Part shown: one piece after another, positions 25,523 to 37,300 of the stretch
Layout: each line of letters begins with the position of its first letter
Numbering within the stretch: the first letter of the stretch is position 1
Assembly (NCBI GenBank): GCA_016710745.1
Contig: JADJVB010000010.1
Span: forward strand, 620,001 to 684,000
DNA from: Chitinophagaceae bacterium
GTDB lineage: Bacteria; Bacteroidota; Bacteroidia; Chitinophagales; Chitinophagaceae
DNA: 64,000 bases
Direction: 5' to 3'
Notes under the pieces: model-generated
The model's input: the letters and a program-made list of their open reading frames with translations, nothing else
Databases searched by the model: none
What the model was told of the DNA's origin: nothing
Position numbers and translations under genes: made by a program

Positions 25523-25561
25523 TGTTTTATGGTTCCGGCGGCATTTAGCCTGCAGGCCCGG

Positions 25562-26293
25562 CTACAGCACTTCGTGCATTATCATCAGTGTTTTTATCTG
25601 TCCAAAATCGGGGATATGCAAAGCATAATACTCCAGGTATCTTAATAATAAAATTCTTCTGGTATCCCGGTTCAGTTGAAATTCTTCCAGTTCACCGGGT
25701 TGCATCACTCTTAGTAATTCGGCTGTTAATTCGGCATTTTTTCCATCTATAAAATAAGGATGGGTTGGCTGCTGGTCGATAAAATTCCCTTCCTGCAGAT
25801 CCAAAACCAAATTTACGGAGCTATAATTATCCGTTATCCTGAACCCAAAAAAATGGGGCAGGTGCAGGGTAAAAAAAAGGGCAAAATTGGCCGTTACTTT
25901 TTTATCAGCTTTGTCCAGTTCCATAAAAGAGCTGGCACAAAAATCGAAGAGGTCGGTATTAGGCTCGGGTTGTTTCAGGCATTTTTGAAGGAGTTCGGCC
26001 ATATAGGAAGCGATACTGTTTTTAATAACATGGTTCAGCAAGTCATCATATAAAACCAACCACGAAAATTCTTTGATGCGCTGCATCGCCTTGTTTTCGC
26101 TGTGGTACACCAACAGGTCTAATTGGGCTGCCGGTTGAAAATGATTGGCTTTGGCCGATGATTTTTTCAACGTACGCACGCCGTTTACCATATAGGTTTG
26201 TATGCCAAACAATTCAGTGAATATGGTAACCACCAGGCTGGTTTCGCCGTACTTTATGCTTCGGAGTACTATGCCTTTGGTTTTATGCGTCAT
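25562..26293 (-). CDS. recO: DNA repair protein RecO
   Basis: A 243-residue RecO, which loads RecA with RecFR and anneals single strands. N-terminal OB fold: THKTKGIVLRSIKYGETSLV, followed by FTELFGIQTYMVNGVRT; then AAQLDLLVYHS. The central helical domain contains SIASYMAELLQKCLKQPEPN and FFTLHLPHFFGF. The start ATG is at 26291-26293 (MTHKTKGIVL). The canonical C4 zinc motif is not obvious, as in many Bacteroidota RecO proteins. It is divergent from the MMPL transporter gene. Confidence 0.88.
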   Translation of the reverse strand: MTHKTKGIVLRSIKYGETSLVVTIFTELFGIQTYMVNGVRTLKKSSAKANHFQPAAQLDLLVYHSENKAMQRIKEFSWLVLYDDLLNHVIKNSIASYMAELLQKCLKQPEPNTDLFDFCASSFMELDKADKKVTANFALFFTLHLPHFFGFRITDNYSSVNLVLDLQEGNFIDQQPTHPYFIDGKNAELTAELLRVMQPGELEEFQLNRDTRRILLLRYLEYYALHIPDFGQIKTLMIMHEVL

Positions 26294-26385
26294 GGTTATG
26301 CCTTTCCTGGTTGTAATAAGTAAAATGCCCAAACATAATGGCCGTTTAGCTGTGCAGAACAATGCAAATTGACGTTCTTTGCACA

Positions 26386-26413
26386 ATCTAAAATCTAAAA
26401 TCTAAAATCTGAA
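26386..26413. repeat. 7-bp tandem repeat
   Basis: Four copies of ATCTAAA (the last is ATCTGAA) directly upstream of the MMPL transporter start. Probably simple-sequence slippage. Confidence 0.7.
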
Positions 26414-26420
26414 ATAATAT

Positions 26421-28784
26421 ATGTATCAGCGGTTAGGAAAATTTGTACTTACGTTCAGGGGCCCTTTGCTTTTTCTTTTATTGATGATAACGGTGGTGAT
26501 GGGTTTTTATGCCGCCAAAGTTAAACTCAGTTACGAATTTTCGAAAGCCATTCCCGCTGGTAATATCAAATACAAGGAATACCTCGCATTTAAAGAGAAA
26601 TTCGGCGATGATGGAAATATATTGGTTGCAGGTATTCAAACCGACAGTTTGTTTAGTTTGCCATTTTTTAATGCGTACAAAGAACTCCATCAGCAGCTAA
26701 AAGCGATCCATTATGTGGAAGATGTGTTAAGCATACCGGCTGCAGTTAGCCTCATCAAGGAGGCGGATTCGCAGAAACTGGTTGCCGTGAAGATATTTTC
26801 GGATTCCATCAATACCCAGGCAGCATTGGATACGGCTGCCCGGGAATTTAATAATTTACCGTTTTACCGTGGCCGCTTATACAATCCCCGTTTAAAAGCC
26901 TACCTGATGGCCGTACGTATTAATAAGGATGTACTTAATTCAAAGGGCCGTACAACCGTTATAAACGACATTACAGATGCGGTGAACAGGTTCGAAAAAA
27001 AGACGAAAACCACGGTTTACCTAAGCGGCCTTCCGCTGATACGAACGGTAGTGGCCGACCGGATCCAAAATGAAATGAAATATTTTTTATTTGGGTCGCT
27101 CCTGTTAAGTGTGATCATACTGGCGCTTTTTTTTCGCTCTGTCAGTACCACTATACTTTCTTTGCTGGTAGTGGTTTTGGGGGTAATTTGGAGTGTGGGT
27201 GTTTTATATTTGTGCGGGTACCAGATCACCATACTTACTGCATTGGTGCCCTGCCTCGTTGTGGTCATTGGCATACCCAACTGCATTTATTTTATTAACA
27301 AATACCATAGTTCGTACTTACAGCATGGCGATAAAGAAAAGTCGCTGTTTGATATGGTTAGCAAGATGGGCGTTGTTACCTTGTTTTGTAATTTAACGGC
27401 AGCTATTGGTTTTGGTGTGTTTGCTTTAACCAAAAGTGCCATCCTGCAGGAATTTGGTGTGGTGGCAGGTATCAGTATCATGATCATTTTTGTGGTGTCG
27501 TTTATTTTATTGCCGGCTGCCTTAAGTTATTTGCCGGCACCAAAACCGTCGCAAACCAAATACCTTAACAATAAGTGGATCATCAATCTCCTGTTACGCA
27601 TAGAACGTTGGGTATTTCATCATCAAAAAACAGTATATGCCGTAACGGCTGTCGTTTTAATTTTTTCGGTGGTTGGTGTGTTTAAATTAAAAAGCGTTTC
27701 TTTTATTGTGGATGACCTGCCCAAAACAGACAAAGTATATACCGATCTTAAATTTTTCGAAAAGAGCTTTGGCGGGGTAATGCCGCTCGAAATTGTGGTG
27801 GACACCAAAAGGGCAAAGGGTATTTTGAGTCCCCGGATCGATATTCATAAAATTGCTTTGTTCGAGGATTCGTTTTTAGTAAAACAACCAGATATCGCAA
27901 AGCCGCTTTCTGTAGTAGATGGCATCAAGTTTTTTTACCAGGCAGCCAGCGAAGGCCGGGGCGATTCTACCTATACTTTGCCTGCTTTTGGCAATCCCCT
28001 CCAGGATTTGCATAAGCAGTTGCTTCAATTAAATGCCCGCCGACAAAATAAGGCGATGACGGCGTCGGACTCTGCCACACTTAAATTAATGGGTTCATTT
28101 TTAGATTCCACGGAACAATATCTCCGCATAAGCATGAATATGGCTGATATAGGCACCGAAAAACTCCCTGTTTTACTGAATAACATAGAGCTAAAGGCAA
28201 ATGAAATTTTCGATACAGCCTCCTATAAAATACAGCTTACGGGTACCAGCATCACGTTTTTAGAAGGAAGCCGTTTTATCGTAAATGGGCTGAAGGATAG
28301 TATTTTTTGGGCGTTTTTATTGATCGCGCTGTGTATGCTTTACCTGTTTAGATCGGCCCGTATATTATTATGTTCCCTGATTCCCAATATTATCCCCCTG
28401 GTGATCACGGCTGGTATCATGGGTTGGGTGGGCATTCCGTTAAAACCCTCTACTGTATTGGTATTTAGCGTGGCGCTGGGGATCGCCGTGGACATCACCA
28501 TACGCTTTCTCGTTAACTATAAACAGGAGCTTCCGGTATACAATTATAATGTTCGCGAAACCGTAAGTGCCACGATTAAAAACACGGGTTTAAGTATCGT
28601 ATATACGGCCCTGGTATTAATTGCCGGCTTTATTATTTTTTGTGGAAGCAGTTTTGGCGGCACCATAGCGCTTGGGTGGCTAACCTCTGCCACGTTGTTA
28701 ATTTCTACCCTTACCAACCTGGTTTTATTGCCGGTTTTGCTGTTATTGTTGGCGCCCAAGAAGCCACTCGGTAAAAACCGGTAA
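26421..28784 (+). CDS. MMPL/RND family exporter
   Basis: A 787-residue inner-membrane protein of the RND superfamily, MMPL type. Twelve predicted spans in two halves: one at 12-32, a periplasmic domain (about 33-220), spans from about 224 to 385 including FFRSVSTTILSLLVVVLGVI, a span near 410-428, a second periplasmic domain (430-640), and spans 645-780. The motif VFSVALGIAVDITIRFLVNY carries the Asp expected for proton coupling. Such proteins export lipids or hydrophobic molecules; the substrate is unknown. No adaptor or outer-membrane gene is adjacent. Related Bacteroidota proteins are annotated as hopanoid or lipid exporters, but this cannot be checked here. Confidence 0.85.
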   Translation: MYQRLGKFVLTFRGPLLFLLLMITVVMGFYAAKVKLSYEFSKAIPAGNIKYKEYLAFKEKFGDDGNILVAGIQTDSLFSLPFFNAYKELHQQLKAIHYVEDVLSIPAAVSLIKEADSQKLVAVKIFSDSINTQAALDTAAREFNNLPFYRGRLYNPRLKAYLMAVRINKDVLNSKGRTTVINDITDAVNRFEKKTKTTVYLSGLPLIRTVVADRIQNEMKYFLFGSLLLSVIILALFFRSVSTTILSLLVVVLGVIWSVGVLYLCGYQITILTALVPCLVVVIGIPNCIYFINKYHSSYLQHGDKEKSLFDMVSKMGVVTLFCNLTAAIGFGVFALTKSAILQEFGVVAGISIMIIFVVSFILLPAALSYLPAPKPSQTKYLNNKWIINLLLRIERWVFHHQKTVYAVTAVVLIFSVVGVFKLKSVSFIVDDLPKTDKVYTDLKFFEKSFGGVMPLEIVVDTKRAKGILSPRIDIHKIALFEDSFLVKQPDIAKPLSVVDGIKFFYQAASEGRGDSTYTLPAFGNPLQDLHKQLLQLNARRQNKAMTASDSATLKLMGSFLDSTEQYLRISMNMADIGTEKLPVLLNNIELKANEIFDTASYKIQLTGTSITFLEGSRFIVNGLKDSIFWAFLLIALCMLYLFRSARILLCSLIPNIIPLVITAGIMGWVGIPLKPSTVLVFSVALGIAVDITIRFLVNYKQELPVYNYNVRETVSATIKNTGLSIVYTALVLIAGFIIFCGSSFGGTIALGWLTSATLLISTLTNLVLLPVLLLLLAPKKPLGKNR

Positions 28785-28916
28785 TGTCTTAGAAAACAGG
28801 CCGGGTATTTTCAGTTATGTTGATAATCAACGGCCTGAAACCCAGTGGGAAAATGAAAAGCAGCAGAAAGGTTAATAAAAGTGTCAAACTATTTGATTAT
28901 TACAGGGAATGTGAAT

Positions 28917-28924
28917 TATATTTG
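28917..28924 (+). promoter_or_regulatory. Candidate promoter of the susC-like/susD-like unit
   Basis: TATATTTG matches TAnnTTTG, with TTTG at 28892-28895 giving a 21-base spacing. The ATG follows at 28946, so the leader is short. Confidence 0.6.
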
Positions 28925-28945
28925 TTCCCATAAACTATTACGCAA

Positions 28946-31900
28946 ATGAGAAAATTGATTTTAATCTTATCAGCTGTTTTTGTATTTGTACTACAGGCAG
29001 CTGCACAGAACCGTACCGTTACCGGTAAAGTTACTGACGAAAAAGGGGCACCCATCGAGGGCGTTTCCGTTACCAGTGCCGACGGTAAACAGGGAACCCA
29101 AACTGAAAAAGACGGAAAATTCAGTATTTCCCTTCCGGAGTCAGTTAAAACACTGGTTTTTTCAAATGTAAATTTCGAGCCACAATCGATACCTGTTGGA
29201 AAACTGCTGGTAATTAACGCAAAATTGAAAAATAAAGATACCAACCTCGAAGAAGTGGTTGTAATAGGGTATGGTACGCAACGAAAGATAAAAGTAACCG
29301 GTTCAATTGGCAAGGTAGAAGGAGATAAAATTGCTTCGCTGGCAACCACCAGTTTCGATAAACAATTGGCCGGCCGGATTTCGGGCGTACAGGTAGTAGC
29401 CAGTTCTGGTTTGATCGGCGCCTCGCCGAGAATCCGGATTAGGGGGTAAATTCTATCACACAGGGACGCGACCCGTTAATTGTGATCGACGGTATTCCAA
29501 CAGCGGGTATGCCGAGTGTATTCAGCGTTGACGGACCTTCAAGCGTTGCCCAAACCAATATTCTGAGCGATATTAATCCGGCCGATATTGAATCTTACGA
29601 AGTTTTAAAAGATGGTGCCGCTGCAGCTATTTATGGCTCAAAGGCTAACAATGGTGTGATCATGATCACCACAAAAAAAGGTAAGAGCGGAAAACTGAAC
29701 GTGAACTATGATATGTATATGGGCTTTAGCAGTCCGTTTAATACACCCCAATTGCTGCAGGCAGCCGATTTTATTACGCTTTCTAACGAAAAATTGAATA
29801 ACGCCGGCCTCTCTAATGGCGCTTTTGCCGACGCAAACAATACCAATACCAACTGGATGGCTGCCACACTCAGAACCAATGCATTTGTACAAAGTCATAC
29901 GGTTTCGGCTTCTGGCGGATCTGAAAAGTCTACCTATTACATGTCTGTTAATTACCTGTATCAGGAAGGCTCAATTCGTACCAATACCAACAGGCGATAT
30001 AATTTCAGGGCCAATATGGAACATAAGCCTAACAAGTATTTTAAGTTTGGTAATAACATCACCTTGAGCCGTACCGAAGATAATGACCAGAATAATGGCG
30101 GCAACTCGTTGAGTGGGGCGATGGCTAGTGGTATGAGGGCACTTCCCAATGTGCCTATCTATAGTACAACACATCCTACCGGTTATAATATTACACCGGA
30201 TAATTCTGCCTTGGGTTCGGGCGCTAATACGCGTGTAATTGAGAACAACTATACCAACCCGGTTTATACTTTAGATAAAAACATTTTTACAAACGAACGC
30301 ACGCGGGTGATAAACAATTTATTTTTAGAAATTACGCCTTATAAATGGCTTACTTTAAGAAGCCAGGCTTCGGTTGATTATCAAACGGGTGTTGATTTTC
30401 AGAGCCTTGATAAAGTGCATGGTGACGGAAGAAGTGCAGGCGGGATTCTTTTTAATCAAAATCTGCAGTCAACTTTGCTTACCTGGCAAAATTATGCTAA
30501 CATAAACAAGTCGTACAAGCGTCATACCGGAACCTTTGTTATTGGTACGGAAATGCAACGCACAAATACGCAAAACTTTTTTGGAAGAGGAACTTCTGTA
30601 TCTGACCCGTTCTTTCAAACGATCAGTGTGATAAGTAATACCTATGTGAACCAGTTTTCAGGAGGCTTCTACGGAAAAAGAGGGTATCAATCTTTTTTTG
30701 GAAGGATGAATTATGATTTTTCGAGCAGATACTTTTTTCAGTTTTCTTTGCGTCGTGATGGGTTGAGTAGTCTGTCGCCTGCAAACCAGTATGGTAATTT
30801 CTATGGCGGTTCGTTGGGCTGGAGGGTTAGCGAAGAAAAATGGTGGAATAAAACAGGTCTGAATAAATTTATTGATGAACTTAAATTCAGGGGAAGTCTT
30901 GCTGAAGTAGGTAATGAACCAACGGCCAGGTTTCCTTACCTGAGTACTTATGGCGCAGCACCATATGGAGGAGCATCCGATCTGGCGGCAAACCGGATTG
31001 GCAATCTTAGCCTTAGTTGGGAAGTTAGCAGGAAAATAAATTATGGTTTTGACATGACTTTTGGCAGAAACCGGTTTAATTTGTCGGTTGACATATTTAA
31101 GAACAGAAACAATGATCAGGTACTGGATGTGCAGCAGCCGGTATCTTTCGGTATCCCGGGCAATATCATAACCAAAAATATCGGCACCATGGAAAATAAA
31201 GGTGTAGAAATTGAATTAGGTGCTCAACTGGTAAAAGGTAAAGCTTTTAGCTGGAGGCTGGATGCAAACTTCACTTCTACTTCCAATAAAGTGTTGACGC
31301 TGAGCGACGGTGCTACGGAATATGCAGATGGCGCCTATAACCTGATCAGATTAAATCAACCTATCTCGGCGTTTTATGGTTATGCCTGGGCAGGTGTAAA
31401 CTCGGCTACGGGAAACCCCATGTGGTATAAAGAAGATGGAAGTTTGGTGCAATACAATAATGTAACCGGATCGGCAGCCGGTTATTACTACGCCATTAAT
31501 AAAGATGATCCCAATTTAGGTGTGGCAACAACATTAGGTAACCGCTATTTATTGGGGTCGCCATTGCCAACCTGGTATGGTGGCTTTACCAATACCCTTA
31601 GTTACAACCAGTTTTCGATGGAAGTATTTTTCCGGTATAGCGGCGGAAACTATGTGTTTAACCAAACCCGCCAGGAAGTTTGGAACAGCCAGGGATTTGT
31701 AAATAATGGCGTGGAATTATTAGACCGCTGGACCAAACCCGGCCAGGTGACCGATGTGCCTAAATTGTTTTATGGCCGTGATAACCTCACTAATCTTAAT
31801 GGACAGCTTAACAGCAGGTTCCTGGAAAAAGGAGATTTTCTGCGACTTCAGAACCTGATGTTCTCTTATACGCTGGATAATAAAAAGCTGGAAACCGCAT

Positions 31901-32067
31901 CAAAGGGAATCATGAAGTCAATGCGTTTTTATGTGCAGGGACAGAATCTTTTTGTATGGACAAAGTATACCGGAATTGATCCCGAAAATACGAATGAACG
32001 TGGTGCGGATAATTCATCTGTTCCGCAAATGAGGACATTTACTTTTGGCCTTAATGTTGGATTCTAG
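28946..32067 (+). pseudogene. SusC/RagA-type TonB-dependent receptor, broken by one-base frameshift
   Basis: Outer-membrane receptor of the SusC family. It imports glycans or peptides with SusD and TonB. Signal peptide at residues 1-22 (ends LQAAAQ), a carboxypeptidase-regulatory-like domain (RTVTGKVTDEKGAPIEGVSV), a TonB-box-like EEVVVIGYGTQ, then the plug and a long beta-barrel ending in TFGLNVGF. The first frame ends at 29447-29449 after SPRIRIRG; the second frame resumes at once with VNSITQGRDPLIVIDGIP. One base is missing in the G run 29442-29446: a sixth G would restore one frame of about 1040 residues, the normal family length. It may be a real mutation, a phase-variable tract, or an assembly error. 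Confidence 0.85.
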
Positions 32068-32094
32068 ACTAAAAAACGTAATTAAAAATATAAA

Positions 32095-33756
32095 ATGAAA
32101 TCAGCTATGAATAAAATAATAACAGGCTTTTTACTGGCAGTGTTGGCGCTGTTTTTAAATACTTCCTGCAAAAAAGTGTTGGACATCGGTCCCTATGACT
32201 CGTTAACGGATGTTACCACATTTACAACACCCGACAGGGTTGAGAGTGCCGTAAACGGTGTGTACGATGCCGCACAAAGTGGTTTCTATGCCGGAGGCGC
32301 GATACGGGGTTATCCCTTTGGAGCCGCCAGTATCGAACAGGGCGATATGCGTGGCGAGGATATGTTGACTTTTGTTACTTTTTATGCGATTACTTATAAC
32401 GCAACGTATAATGTTTCATCTGCCAATAATGATTTTCATTTCCAAACTTTGTATGCCCTGATCAACAAAGCTAATTTAACTATAGAAGGTGTTACCGGTG
32501 CCGTGGGAAGCGGCGTTATATCTAATTCGCTGGGTGATGTGTATAAAGCTGAATGCCGCTTTTTAAGGGCCATGGCGCATCACGAATTATTAATTCATTT
32601 TGCCCGGCCTTATCGCGATGGTAACGGAAGTCAACAGGGTATCATTTACCGCGATTTTGGCATCAACAGCGACGCTACCTCAGCAGCCGCGGCAGCCAAG
32701 ACAAGAACATCCGTTCTGGACGGATATACAAAAATATTAGCCGATCTGGATTATGCAGAAGCTAATTTACCGGTATCCACGTCGGCCGCACCGTCGCCCG
32801 TTAATGCCTCTACCAATAAAACTTACCGGGTAACCAAAGCGGCAGCCATTGCCATGAAAATGCGGGTAAAACTGCATATGGGCGATTGGCCGGGTGTGAT
32901 TACCGATGGAGCTAAAATAGTTCCTAACACGCCGAATTTGGGTGCCTATCCCGGATTTGTAAGCCAGGTTGGCGGATGGAAACTGGAAACATCACCGGTT
33001 ACACCATTTACAGCTGGTGGATGGCAGGGAAATGAAACTATGTTCTCGATCAGGAACGCAGCTACAGATAATGGCGGCGTAAACGGTGCCTTACCCAATA
33101 TGTTGGGCAATACCAGTATTGGTGGCAGGGGAATCATCAGGGTTAGCCCAATCGTTTATAATTTACCGGAGTTTCTTTGCAACGATGTAAGGAGATCGAT
33201 GATGAGCCAAATAGGAACAGGCGCAGCGATTAATTATGTTTCTACCAAATATATTGATCCGGTTACCAGTACCGACCCGGCGCCCATGATACGGTATGCC
33301 GAAGTTTTATTAACCCTGGCCGAGGCCGAAGGAAGACAAAATGGTATCACAACCAAAAGTCTGCGGTTGCTGAACGAAGTAAGAAACAGGGCATTGCCCG
33401 GCGGCCCCGGAACCTTTAACCTGCCTCCTGCAGGAACCTATACAGCGGGGTCCTTTGCCAATGCCAATGCGTTTGTTAAAGCCGTTTTACAGGAGCGCCG
33501 GATTGAGTTTATTGCGGAAGGAAAACGTTGGGCCGATATTCACCGTAATGGTACCGATGCTGTTTTTGGAACGGGTGGAATTCCGGCAAAAGTGGGTGTA
33601 GGCGAGTCATTATTTGCTATGTACAACTGTGTTACCAATGCGGTACCACCAACATCGCAGGTGGCCTATCCATATAGCGATTACCGTTTCCTGTGGCCTA
33701 TACCACAAACCGAAACACAGATCAATCCTAATTACGCTCAAAACCCGGGCTACTAA
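32095..33756 (+). CDS. SusD/RagB family nutrient-binding outer membrane lipoprotein
   Basis: A 553-residue SusD-like protein that captures substrate at the cell surface above its SusC partner. Leader ends LNTSC with the acylated Cys near residue 25. SusD landmarks: SYDSLTDVTTF-like N-terminus (YDSLTDVTTFTTPDRVESAV), YKAECRFLRAMAHHELL (the TPR-type helix), the C-terminal VLQERRIEFIAEGKRWADI and the closing FLWPIPQTETQINPNYAQN. It starts 27 bases after the receptor's stop, so the two form one operon. A terminator follows at once. Substrate cannot be inferred: no glycoside hydrolase, sulfatase or sigma/anti-sigma pair is nearby. Confidence 0.93.
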   Translation: MKSAMNKIITGFLLAVLALFLNTSCKKVLDIGPYDSLTDVTTFTTPDRVESAVNGVYDAAQSGFYAGGAIRGYPFGAASIEQGDMRGEDMLTFVTFYAITYNATYNVSSANNDFHFQTLYALINKANLTIEGVTGAVGSGVISNSLGDVYKAECRFLRAMAHHELLIHFARPYRDGNGSQQGIIYRDFGINSDATSAAAAAKTRTSVLDGYTKILADLDYAEANLPVSTSAAPSPVNASTNKTYRVTKAAAIAMKMRVKLHMGDWPGVITDGAKIVPNTPNLGAYPGFVSQVGGWKLETSPVTPFTAGGWQGNETMFSIRNAATDNGGVNGALPNMLGNTSIGGRGIIRVSPIVYNLPEFLCNDVRRSMMSQIGTGAAINYVSTKYIDPVTSTDPAPMIRYAEVLLTLAEAEGRQNGITTKSLRLLNEVRNRALPGGPGTFNLPPAGTYTAGSFANANAFVKAVLQERRIEFIAEGKRWADIHRNGTDAVFGTGGIPAKVGVGESLFAMYNCVTNAVPPTSQVAYPYSDYRFLWPIPQTETQINPNYAQNPGY

Positions 33757-33778
33757 AAAATAATTAAATTGAAAAAAG

Positions 33779-33809
33779 CGCCGGTCAGTTACTGACCGGC
33801 GTTTTTTTT
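33779..33809 (+). terminator. Terminator of the susC-like/susD-like operon
   Basis: Perfect 10-base stem CGCCGGTCAG/CTGACCGGCG with a TTA loop, followed by eight T. Confidence 0.92.
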
Positions 33810-34294
33810 CATCCGCCGGCCATTGAAATAACTCGTTAGCGGGCGCTTTATGAATTTCTATCCGGGCAATTAATAAGAAACAGATTACCCATTTACCTAA
33901 ACGAAATTTGTAAAATACAACCGGCAGTAGTCTATTTATATTAGAGTAATATATATGCGAAAAATGGTCAAGCTAATTAGGTTACATCGGATTTTTGCAA
34001 TAATTTCAACTACACTAATACCAAACTGGCAATTTCCAATTTACCACACCTCAATTCAAACAGACTTGATAGAGAAATTTATTGAGTTTTTTACTGACCA
34101 TTGTTTTTTACTTGCATGTATCAGCAGGTAAAAGGGCGCCGCAGTTTTTTTAACCAATGGTTCGGTAGGTTTTGGATATATCTATGCCCGGTGCGGGTTT
34201 GCGTGTTGGTGAAAAATAAAATGATGTGGTACCTGTATGATGAAGTGGCAGCGGTACAACAAAAGTAGATCAAAGCATATTCAACAAAAAAATA

Positions 34295-34313
34295 CGGCTG
34301 TTTAAAACAGCCG
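34295..34313. promoter_or_regulatory. Perfect palindrome in the giant gene's leader
   Basis: CGGCTGTTT-A-AAACAGCCG, 32 bases before the ATG at 34346. There is no T-run, so it is not a terminator. It may be a leader stem-loop or a protein-binding dyad. Confidence 0.4.
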
Positions 34314-34345
34314 GTAAACCACTAAGACCAAACAAAAACACTGCT

Positions 34346-37300
34346 ATGAATTTATTCAATTCCCGTTTTGGAAAAATGCTTATTTCAACATTATTATTCT
34401 TAACGGTTAATACCACATTGCATGCTCAGTATAGTGAAATATTCTCTGTTCCTAACAAAGGGTATCTTCTGAATTTAGTTGACGACTTTGGCGGCGTGAA
34501 CTGGACTCTTTCCCCATGGGCCACCGCAGGTGGCGAAAGGGATATAGCTGATTATTTTCAAACAACTGCGGGTGGAGTTTTAGAAAGCATTGACCTGGAC
34601 CAGCAAGTCTATTGGGAAAGCCCTTTATTGAACATCAGTGCAGCAGGTACTGTATCAATCTCTGTGCTCCTAACCTGGGCCGGATTTGATACGGATATTG
34701 CTGCCAATAACTGTTCGGGTGATTTCATCAGGGTGGAATACAGCATCAATGGCGGAGCATACACGATGGTTCCCAATCAGGTAGGCGGCAATGCCTGCGC
34801 CACAATTGCTTATCCGTTTGGAGCTGTTGGAGCTCCATTTACAGCCTCAACAACAGTAAATCAGGGGGGCATTTCAGGTAATTCACTAAGGATCAGGGTC
34901 GTGGTATTTACCAATGCCAATGCCGAAATGGTAACGATAGACAATGTTTCAGTTCCCCAAGCTGGCGTTACATTAAACTGTACCCAACCCGTAATCACTA
35001 CAACGCTCAGGAATATCGTTTGCAATGGGGCATCATCTGGTGCCATTGATGTAACGGCTACCGGTGCAACTGCACCATATAATGTTAGCTGGACAGGCCC
35101 TTCAAGCGGTAATCCTGCCGGCACAGAAATTGCTGCATCGGGAGGAACCTATACTATTGCAGGGTTAACGGCAGGGACTTATACCATTACGGTAACTGAT
35201 GCCGCTTCATGCAGCCAGGTTACAACTGCTACAGTAATATCGTCACCCATAGTGCAATCGGCTATTACCAGCCCGGCCTCCTGTGGCCAGGCCAATGGAA
35301 CTATTGATCTTAATGTCAGCGGCGGTAATGCACCTTATACGTACCTATGGTCAAATAGTGCCACCACGCAGGACATTAGTGGGCTGGCAGCGGGCAATTA
35401 TTCTGTAACCATTACCGACGCCTCTGTTCCGGGTTGCACATCAACCGCCAGTTATACAGTTGCTGCCGCGCTTAATGGCCCATACAATGAAACCTTCAGT
35501 GTGCCGGGAAAAGGATATCTGATAAACCAGGTAAATAATTTCTTTGGGGTGAACTGGACTATGTCTCCCTGGACTTTCGATGAACCTCCAACTGGTATCG
35601 GCAGGGATAATGGTGATTATTTTCAAACCACAGCGCTTGGAAAACTAGAAGCAGTAGATACCGACATGGATGTTTACTGGACCAGCCCGGAATTAAATAT
35701 TTCTGCATCAGGAACGGTACAGTTTTCGGTTGACCTGGCCTGGACTGGTTTCGACAATGAGGATTATATTTTAGTTCAGTACAGTATAAATGGCGGTGCA
35801 TTTGTTACCATCCCCAACCAGTTTGGCGGCGGTGCCGGAACCATACAATATGCATTCCCTTCTGTTGACCAAAATGGTTCGTTCACGGTAACGCAAACAG
35901 GTATTACCGGTAATAAGATTCAGATAAGAATTGTTGTACTCACCAACTCACAGGCCGATGTTGCCATCATCGATAATGTCAGTATACCACAAACGGTGTC
36001 TTTATGTATTTGTCCAGCGATCACCGTTATCAATCCGGTGGTCACTTCAGGATTGGTAGGGGTTCCCTTTAGTCAGACTTTTACACAAACCGGCGGTGCA
36101 GCCCCGGTCAATTTTACAACAGTCAGTCTGTTGCCGGCCGGTATCTCCTTATCTGCCGCTGGTGTATTAAGCGGTACGCCAACTGTTTCAGGTACTTTTC
36201 CGATCGTAGTAACGGCAACAGATGTGAATACCTGCACAGGTAACAGTTCAACCTATACATTGGTGATCAACAGTTGTCCCGCCATCACAGTCGCAAACCC
36301 GGGTCTGGCAACGGCAACCCAGCTTGTACCTTACAGCAGATCTTTTATTGCTTCGGGTGGTACAGGACCATATTCTTTTACAGCAGCCGGCTCAATACCT
36401 GCAGGACTTAGCTTTACTACCTCTGGTTTACTGCATGGTACACCAACGCAAACCGGCTTGTTCCCTATTACGGTAACGGCAACCGATGCCAATGGTTGTA
36501 CCGGTGTTAGCGGAGTATATAATTTAAATATCAGTGCCGGTGTTATCGGTGTGGCCCGCTGGGTAAACAATGTGGCAGCGCCCAGGCCTGCACAGGTGGC
36601 GGTGAATTGTCTTGTTTATAACACGGCTCCAACTACCTATACCGATATTCAAACAGCTATTAATGCAGCAGCCAACGGAGATGTGGTATATATAACCGAA
36701 GGTACTTACAACCATACCGTTGTTCCAGGTTGTTCTTTAGGACTGGCCAGTGGCAATTATATTACCATCAGCGGAAAAACCAACCTGATCATTACTTCCA
36801 ATACGGGAAGCTGGTGCAGTTCCACTACAACTATTACTGGCCGTGGTTTTGCCATCGTTGGTGGAAACAACATCACCATCCAGGGGCTTACCTTAGTGGG
36901 GGTTCCGGTTAATGCATTCTATAATTCCAATGCAGGTACACAAACCAGCAACGTAACCATCAAGAGTAATTTTGTAAATGGTACGTATGGACATGGCATT
37001 AAAACAGATGACCATCCCAGCGATGGTGTTTTGAACAGAAGCATCTGGGAAATTACCGGTAACAGGTTTCAATTTATAGGAGCCAGTAACCCGGGAGGCT
37101 GTACCTTAGGCCCAGTTTCAGGTATCTGGCTGGCACAGGCCGGATTCAATTGTAATATTATTGATAACGATATCATTAATACACGATGGGCAGGTATTTT
37201 ATGTGTGGGCCAGGGCCGTGATAATGCCGTTGCTTCAACAGAGATTGCCACCATTATGAGAAACCGTATCGATATTACCCGTGATGCAGGTATTCAGATT

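Larger units (their letters stand above)
33757..34345. other. Intergenic region before the giant gene
   Basis: 589 bases with the susD terminator at its start and a short hairpin at its end. No reading frame with support and no TAnnTTTG box were found between. A short in-frame stretch near 34205-34268 (KMMWYLYDEVAAVQQK) may be a gene remnant but is too short to judge. Confidence 0.5.

Noticed and set aside
29482..32067. Second part of the receptor as a separate gene
   Set aside because: It starts in the plug domain without signal peptide and continues the first frame exactly, so it is the same gene after a frameshift.
34130..34280. Possible insertion-sequence remnant before the giant gene
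   Set aside because: Only a short frame; no terminal repeats or transposase motifs were seen.
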